Source of the DNA: Chloroflexota bacterium
GTDB taxonomy: Bacteria; Chloroflexota; Anaerolineae; Anaerolineales; Villigracilaceae
Reading direction: 5' to 3'
DNA length: 10,042 nt
NCBI GenBank assembly: GCA_026389975.1
Contig: JAPLGV010000509.1
Coordinates: forward strand, 1-10,042
The notes below the pieces were generated by a model that saw nothing but the letters and a program-made list of their open reading frames with translations, was not told where the DNA came from and did not search any database. Positions 6,539 through 10,042 of the stretch are shown in pieces. The position numbers were made by a program, and so were the translations under genes. The first letter of the stretch is position 1; every line of letters starts with the position of its first letter.

Positions 6539-9010
6539 ATGCGCGACTGGACTCTCGGCCCCGGTGACCCGCTCGCCCTTTCCCTGGCGGCAGATTTTCG
6601 CTTGTGTACCCCCGACTACGTCAACGACCACATCTGGGAACTCGAAACCGGCGGCGGCGACCCGCCTGCTCTGTCCCTGCGCACCACCTACGGGTTGCGT
6701 GCCCGCATGATGCGTCTCTTTCCGCGCTTCACCCTCGGCGGCCAGACTGTCTCCGACCCGGCCGTTTTTCCGCTCCCGCCGCGCCTGCGCCGTTTCTTCC
6801 CCAATTTCCTCATGCTCGATTTTTCCCCCATCCCCAGCATTGACGTGGTGGCCGAATATTGGGCTCCCGATTCGCACACCGTCGCCGGGCGTTTCACCGT
6901 CACCAACCACAGCGGCGAACCTGCCAGCCTCCTGCTCGAACTTTGCGGACAACTTGTCCCCCTGGAAGGACAAAGCCTCGCCCCGCTCTCCATGCAATCG
7001 GCAAACATCCTGGCCGGGCGCAGCGCGGAACTCGCGCCGGTCATCTTCCTCACCGGCGGACCCCAGCCCGGGCCGGGACCGTACCCGTCCCTGACCCTCG
7101 ACCTGGCCCTGGCTGCCGGAGGCACATGCACACGGACCTGGGCGCAGGCCGCCCTTGCCACGCCGAAAGAATCATTCGAACTGGCCCGCCGCACTGCAGC
7201 CCGTCCCTGGGAGGCTGAACGGGCAAAGATCGAAATGGTCAATGCCGCCCAGACCATCGAGGTCCGCACCGGCGACCCGGACTGGGACGCGGCCTTCGCC
7301 CTCAGCCAGAAGACCGCCTTCGGCCTGTTCTTCGGCCCCAGCCAGCACCTTCCCAATCCATCCTTCGTGCTCACCCGCCAGCCGGACCAGGGTTATTCTC
7401 CGCGCGGCGATGGCAGCGATTACCCCCACCTGTGGAGCGGGCAGCCGCCATTGGAAGCCTGCACCCTCGCCAGCCTGCTGCCCGGCGCGCCGGAACTGGC
7501 CGCCGGTCTGGTGCGTAACTTCCTCGCCGCCCAGTCCGAGGATGGTGCAGTGGACTGGAAGCCCGGCCTGGCTGGTCAACGCGGGCGCTGGCTGGCCGCC
7601 CCGCTCCTGGCAAGCCTCGCCTGGCAAACCTTCCAGCATACGCGTGACCTGGATTTTCTGCGGGAAGTCCAGCCCGGGCTGGAAGCCTTTACCCGCTGCT
7701 GGTTCGACGGGTCTCGCGACCGTGACGGCGACGGCTTCCCCGAATGGGATCATCCCCTGCAGAGCGGTCTTGAAGACAACCCGGCCTTCAGCATATGGCA
7801 GGCAGGCGGGCAGGGAGCCGAAATCTCCACCTCCGAAAGCCCGGCCCTGGCGGCCCTGCTGTGCCGGGAAGCCGATGCGCAGGCGCACATCGCCGAGGCG
7901 CTCGACCAGCCCGAAAACCGCGCGAAATGGGAAGTGGAATCCGGACGTTTGCGCACCCTGACCGAAGAATGCTGGGACGCCGACGCCGTGCTCTACCATC
8001 TGCGCGACCGCGACACCCACTGCAGCCCGGCGGGGAAACCGCTTGGCACTCAGGGCGGCGCGGGGACGTTCGCCCTCGGCCAGTCATTCCGACAGCCCGT
8101 CCGCCTGCTCATCCGGCTTGAACTGAAGGGAGAAGCCGCCCGCCGGCCGGAAGTCAGTCTGCGCGGGCAAAACGGCGAGGCGCCCCAGACCGAACGCCTG
8201 GAACGCAAGGACTTCCAGTGGGGCGCGGGGCTGGCCGTCGCCACCACTCGAATGGTCTACACCCGCGTGGCTGAAATCGAAGTGGCCGGGCTGGAAAAAC
8301 GCGACCAGGTTTCGGTTTCCGTGATGGACTTCTCCGCCGAAGATGTGACTCTCTTCCTGCCGCTGTGGGCCGGGATCCCCAACTCGCGCCGCGCCCTGAA
8401 CATCGTCAACCGGACCCTGCTGGCCGCCGACCGGTTCGGGGGACCGTTCGGCATCCCGGTTTGCGAAGTAGTCCCGGTTCCAGCACGGGGCGCGGCCTCC
8501 CCCAACGTGGTAGTCCCGGTTCCAGCACGGGGCTTGGAATCCGCTCCCGTTTGCCAGGCCGTCCACCTGCCCTGGAACGCATTCATCGGCGAGGGGCTGC
8601 TGGGTTACGGTCTGCGGGCGGAAGCGGCCCAGTTGACAGCGCGGCTGATGTCGGCGGTCATCCAAAATCTCAAGCAGCAGCACGCCTTTGCGCGTGCCTA
8701 CCACGCCGAAAGCGGGGCAGGCATCGGGGAACGGAATCCGGTTCAGGGGCTCGCGCCGCTCGGTTTGTTCCTGAGCACGCTCGGGGTCAGGATCGAATCC
8801 CCGCGTGGTAGTCCCGGTTCCAGCACGGGGCTGCGGGTCGTCTTGAGCGGAAAGAATCCATTTCCCTGGTCAGTTGCGGTAAAATATAGGGGTCTGACCA
8901 TTACCCGCCACGCAGACCAGACGCTGGTCGTCTTCCCCAACGGACAGACGGTCACGCTGGACGACCCGACCGATGCGGTGGTCTCCGTAGTCCCGGTTCC
9001 AGCGAGGTAG
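6539..9010 (+). CDS. MGH1/GH63-like glycoside hydrolase, invaded by 27-bp repeats
   Basis: This 823-residue protein has no signal peptide or membrane segment and is probably cytoplasmic. Its N-terminal ~200 residues look beta-rich. From about residue 240 it resembles (alpha/alpha)6-barrel glycosidases of the MGH1/GH63/GH37 group: DRDGDG (394-399, a calcium-loop-like motif), EWDH (402-405), SGLEDNP (around Glu412-Asp413, near the expected acid), ECWDADAVLYH, then LPWNAFIGEGLLGYGL and YHAESGAGIGERN near the C-terminal active-site side. The substrate is unknown; alpha-glucosidic or mannosidic oligosaccharides are typical of the group. AGGAG at 6525-6529 sits 9 bases before the ATG. Five copies of the 27-bp repeat fall in the last third: two encode VVPVPARG (residues 644-651 and 658-665), one RGSPGSSTG (756-764), and two at the end create the last residues and the stop. 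The two loop copies sit between PFGIPVC and VHLPWN, near the presumed active-site face, so activity may be altered. The family is inferred from motifs, not alignment. Confidence 0.72.
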   Translation: MRDWTLGPGDPLALSLAADFRLCTPDYVNDHIWELETGGGDPPALSLRTTYGLRARMMRLFPRFTLGGQTVSDPAVFPLPPRLRRFFPNFLMLDFSPIPSIDVVAEYWAPDSHTVAGRFTVTNHSGEPASLLLELCGQLVPLEGQSLAPLSMQSANILAGRSAELAPVIFLTGGPQPGPGPYPSLTLDLALAAGGTCTRTWAQAALATPKESFELARRTAARPWEAERAKIEMVNAAQTIEVRTGDPDWDAAFALSQKTAFGLFFGPSQHLPNPSFVLTRQPDQGYSPRGDGSDYPHLWSGQPPLEACTLASLLPGAPELAAGLVRNFLAAQSEDGAVDWKPGLAGQRGRWLAAPLLASLAWQTFQHTRDLDFLREVQPGLEAFTRCWFDGSRDRDGDGFPEWDHPLQSGLEDNPAFSIWQAGGQGAEISTSESPALAALLCREADAQAHIAEALDQPENRAKWEVESGRLRTLTEECWDADAVLYHLRDRDTHCSPAGKPLGTQGGAGTFALGQSFRQPVRLLIRLELKGEAARRPEVSLRGQNGEAPQTERLERKDFQWGAGLAVATTRMVYTRVAEIEVAGLEKRDQVSVSVMDFSAEDVTLFLPLWAGIPNSRRALNIVNRTLLAADRFGGPFGIPVCEVVPVPARGAASPNVVVPVPARGLESAPVCQAVHLPWNAFIGEGLLGYGLRAEAAQLTARLMSAVIQNLKQQHAFARAYHAESGAGIGERNPVQGLAPLGLFLSTLGVRIESPRGSPGSSTGLRVVLSGKNPFPWSVAVKYRGLTITRHADQTLVVFPNGQTVTLDDPTDAVVSVVPVPAR
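8464..8490 (+). repeat. 27-bp repeat in the glycosidase gene, copy 1 (VVPVPARG frame)
   Basis: The copy matches the 27-bp consensus at 25 positions, with changes in the CGTG leader (CGAA here). Its core is GTAGTCCCGGTTCCAGCACG. It is read as E-VVPVPARG (residues 643-651). GTCCCG can pair with the following CGGGGC, including one G-U pair. Confidence 0.9.
8506..8532 (+). repeat. 27-bp repeat in the glycosidase gene, copy 2 (VVPVPARG frame)
   Basis: The copy is identical to the consensus except for a final G in place of A. It begins exactly 42 bp (14 codons) after copy 1, so it is read in the same frame as VVVPVPARG (657-665). Confidence 0.92.
8804..8830 (+). repeat. 27-bp repeat in the glycosidase gene, copy 3 (RGSPGSSTG frame)
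   Basis: This copy is identical to copy 2 over 27 bp but is read in a different frame: nine whole codons, RGSPGSSTG (756-764). It separates LGVRIESP from LRVVLSGKNPFPW, which look as if they were once adjacent. Confidence 0.92.
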
Positions 9011-9029
9011 TCCCGGTTCCCGCACGGGG
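8983..9029 (+). repeat. 27-bp repeat copies 4 (truncated) and 5, supplying the glycosidase stop codon
   Basis: Copy 4 (core 8987-9003) lacks its last bases and runs into copy 5 (9003-9029), which matches the consensus at 25 of 27. The cores are 20 bp apart instead of 27. The frame reads VVPVPAR and then stops at TAG 9008-9010, which is the GTAG of copy 5. A 7-base CACGGGG duplication (9023-9036) follows. The next gene's AGGAG site is 9 bases further on. Confidence 0.88.
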
Positions 9030-9055
9030 CACGGGGCACCTAATAGGAGTCTCAG

Positions 9056-9394
9056 ATGGAAAATTTCCCCATTCGTTTTTTGATGACAGCCATCGTCCAG
9101 GAACAGGACGTAGACCTGGCGACACGCGCTCTGGGTGTGTTGGGCGTGCCCGTCTTTCACCTTGCCAGCACCGGCGGCTTCCTGGGACGGCGCAATGCCA
9201 CGTTGTTGGTGGGCCTGCCGGAGGGCAAGGAGGACGAAGTGCGGGTGGCGCTGCAAAAGTCCTGCCGCCAGCGGGTGGAATATCTGGCCATCCCGCTGGA
9301 AGGCTCGCCGCTGCCGCTGCCGACTCCCGTGCCGGTGACAGTGGGCGGAGCAACGGTTTTTACTATTCCGGTGGAACGGTTCGAGGAATTCTAG
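9056..9394 (+). CDS. Cyclic-di-AMP receptor-like protein (DarA/PstA, DUF970 family)
   Basis: This 112-residue PII-like protein would bind the second messenger c-di-AMP in the cytoplasm as a trimer, as DarA/PstA does in Bacillus and Staphylococcus. Visible landmarks are TAIVQEQD (11-18), LASTGGFLGRRNATLLVG (36-53), a longer loop with Pro-rich residues 79-93, PVTVGGATVF (93-102) and the ending PVERFEEF. The T-loop Thr39 and Asn47, at positions that contact the nucleotide in PstA, are kept. AGGAG at 9045-9049 precedes the ATG by 6 bases. The gene lies 45 bp after the glycosidase stop, close enough for co-transcription. Downstream partners of DarA-like proteins are largely unknown. Confidence in the family is high; ligand binding is inferred. 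Confidence 0.9.
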   Translation: MENFPIRFLMTAIVQEQDVDLATRALGVLGVPVFHLASTGGFLGRRNATLLVGLPEGKEDEVRVALQKSCRQRVEYLAIPLEGSPLPLPTPVPVTVGGATVFTIPVERFEEF

Positions 9395-9401
9395 GGCTTC
9401 G

Positions 9402-9421
9402 CCGGGGGCTTAGCCTCCCGG
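9402..9421 (+). promoter_or_regulatory. Hairpin between the two DarA-like genes
   Basis: CCGGGGG (9402-9408) pairs with CCTCCCGG (9414-9421) as a GC-rich stem with one G-U pair and a small bulge around a TTA loop. It ends 6 bases before the AGAGGAG ribosome binding site of the next gene. With no U-run it is more likely to affect mRNA stability or translation than to terminate. Confidence 0.4.
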
Positions 9422-9442
9422 TAGAGCAGAGGAGTGTGCGCC

Positions 9443-9706
9443 ATGAAAATGATTATTGCCATCCTCCGGGATGTGGACTCTGACCCCGTCACGCGCGAAC
9501 TGACAGCCGGCCATTTCCGCGTAACGCGCATCGCTTCAACCGGCGGCCTGCTGCGGCGCGGCGTAACCACCCTGCTGGTGGGCGTGGACGACGGGAAAGT
9601 GGAGGCCGCCATCCAGGTCTTGAAGGAGACGTGTTGCCCCGCCCCCGAGGGCGAGAAACGCGCCACGATTTTTGTGGTACCGGTGGAGAGGTTTGAGCAG
9701 GTGTAG
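9443..9706 (+). CDS. Second, shorter DarA/PstA-like protein (87 residues)
   Basis: This is a paralogue of the preceding gene: MKMIIAILRDVD (1-12), ASTGGLLRRGVTTLLVGV (31-48) and the ending ATIFVVPVERFEQV. It lacks the extended loop between the two halves of the PII fold (only about 9 residues between KETC and ATIF). The Asn of the T-loop that contacts c-di-AMP in PstA is Val41 here, and TGGF is TGGL. It may therefore not bind c-di-AMP, may bind something else, or may join the first protein in mixed trimers. A GTG at 9434 is in frame, but the AGAGGAG at 9428-9434 overlaps it and sits 8 bases before the ATG at 9443, so 9443 is chosen. The gap to the first gene is 48 bp, so the two are probably one operon. 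Confidence 0.85.
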   Translation: MKMIIAILRDVDSDPVTRELTAGHFRVTRIASTGGLLRRGVTTLLVGVDDGKVEAAIQVLKETCCPAPEGEKRATIFVVPVERFEQV

Positions 9707-9709
9707 GGG

Positions 9710-9749
9710 AATTCCGGATAACATGCCAGGATGGATGTTATACGGAATT
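9710..9749 (+). terminator. Strong hairpin after the DarA-like genes
   Basis: Arms 9710-9724 and 9735-9749 pair at 14 of 15 positions (AATTCCG, one mismatch, ATAACAT) around a 10-base loop. The hairpin starts 4 bases after the stop codon. Only a weak ATTATTCT tract follows, so it may be a terminator of the operon or a 3' stabiliser. Confidence 0.5.
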
Positions 9750-10042
9750 ATTCTGTACAAGCACTGTTAGCCCCTCGCATGGACAGGACTGCTTGCTTCT
9801 CTTCGCAACGAAGGTTCGTATGCAAATCAAGCCAGCCGAATACAAATAAAAAAGCATACTATAGAGAAAAACTAAAGTATCACCAGTACAACAGCGGACG
9901 AATATCCAACAGAACCCTGTAGAGAACAGAGTTTGGCGGGGAATATGCGGTCACCCAGCCAGAAGACAACTTTGAAAGCGGTAAGGACTGACCACCAGGC
10001 AATGCCCAGCCGGAATTCTTGGGATCGACCTAGTGCATCCGA
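9750..10042. other. Non-coding or unassigned right end of the window
   Basis: These 293 bases hold no convincing gene. They are more AT-rich than the genes to the left, with short A-runs at 9846-9852 and 9865-9869. A small hairpin CTTCG-CAA-CGAAG lies at 9801-9813. A minus-strand frame is open from the right edge to a stop at about 9874, with hydrophobic stretches, and could be the end of a gene mostly beyond the window. I see no tRNA fold. Confidence 0.4.

Noticed and set aside
7172..8020. 282-codon minus-strand frame inside the glycosidase gene
   Set aside because: It is a shadow of the GC-rich glycosidase coding strand; the plus strand carries the motifs.
9731..9922. 63-codon plus-strand frame at the right end
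   Set aside because: No ribosome binding site, the start lies within a hairpin, composition is unlike the neighbours and no motif is visible.
9874..10042. Minus-strand frame open from the right edge, possible C-terminus of a membrane protein or transposase
   Set aside because: Only about 55 codons are visible with unremarkable codon use and no recognised motif; noted but not called as a gene.

Overview
The window looks like chromosomal DNA of a Chloroflexota bacterium, most likely Anaerolineae or a relative. This rests on gene content only: a TgpA-like transglutaminase membrane protein, a class A penicillin-binding protein with a Pro/Thr-rich tail, a kinase/beta-propeller remnant, an MGH1/GH63-like glycosidase and two adjacent cyclic-di-AMP receptor-like (DarA/PstA) genes. 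No rRNA or other taxonomic marker is present. Most coding sequence is GC-rich; the gaps are AT-rich.

Layout. Bases 1-1266 (minus) hold the first 422 codons of a TgpA-like transglutaminase membrane protein that runs off the left edge. A 53-bp AT-rich gap separates it from a divergent PAP2-family membrane phosphatase (1320-2300, plus). Bases 2363-3020 (plus) are a decayed gene: the start of a Ser/Thr kinase domain, broken by a stop codon and an out-of-frame internal deletion, joined to the last blades of a WD40-like propeller. Two hairpins (3039-3138) close this convergent junction. A class A PBP (3348-6233, minus) follows; its Pro/Thr-rich tail (3142-3351), built partly of 24-bp tandem repeats, is now in another reading frame. 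Bases 6234-6538 are a repeat-rich gap. A large glycoside-hydrolase-like gene (6539-9010, plus) is followed by two small DarA/PstA-like genes (9056-9394 and 9443-9706) and a strong hairpin. The last ~290 bp show no convincing gene.

The most unusual signal is a 27-bp hairpin-forming repeat with seven copies. Two are head to tail in the gap at 6343-6396, where they appear to interrupt a sequence whose uninterrupted twin lies beside it at 6304-6329. Five are in the opposite orientation in the 3' third of the glycosidase gene. Because 27 is a multiple of three the gene stays open: the repeat adds VVPVPARG twice in one frame, RGSPGSSTG once in another, and finally supplies the stop codon. This behaves like a small mobile element that writes itself into a protein, comparable in concept to the Rickettsia palindromic elements. 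I do not recognise this repeat, and no transposase is present in the window.

Functionally, the PBP (peptidoglycan synthesis) and the PAP2 phosphatase (possibly polyprenyl or lipid phosphate recycling) fit envelope metabolism. The two DarA/PstA-like proteins suggest c-di-AMP signalling, and the glycosidase may be co-transcribed with them. These links come from position, not from direct evidence.
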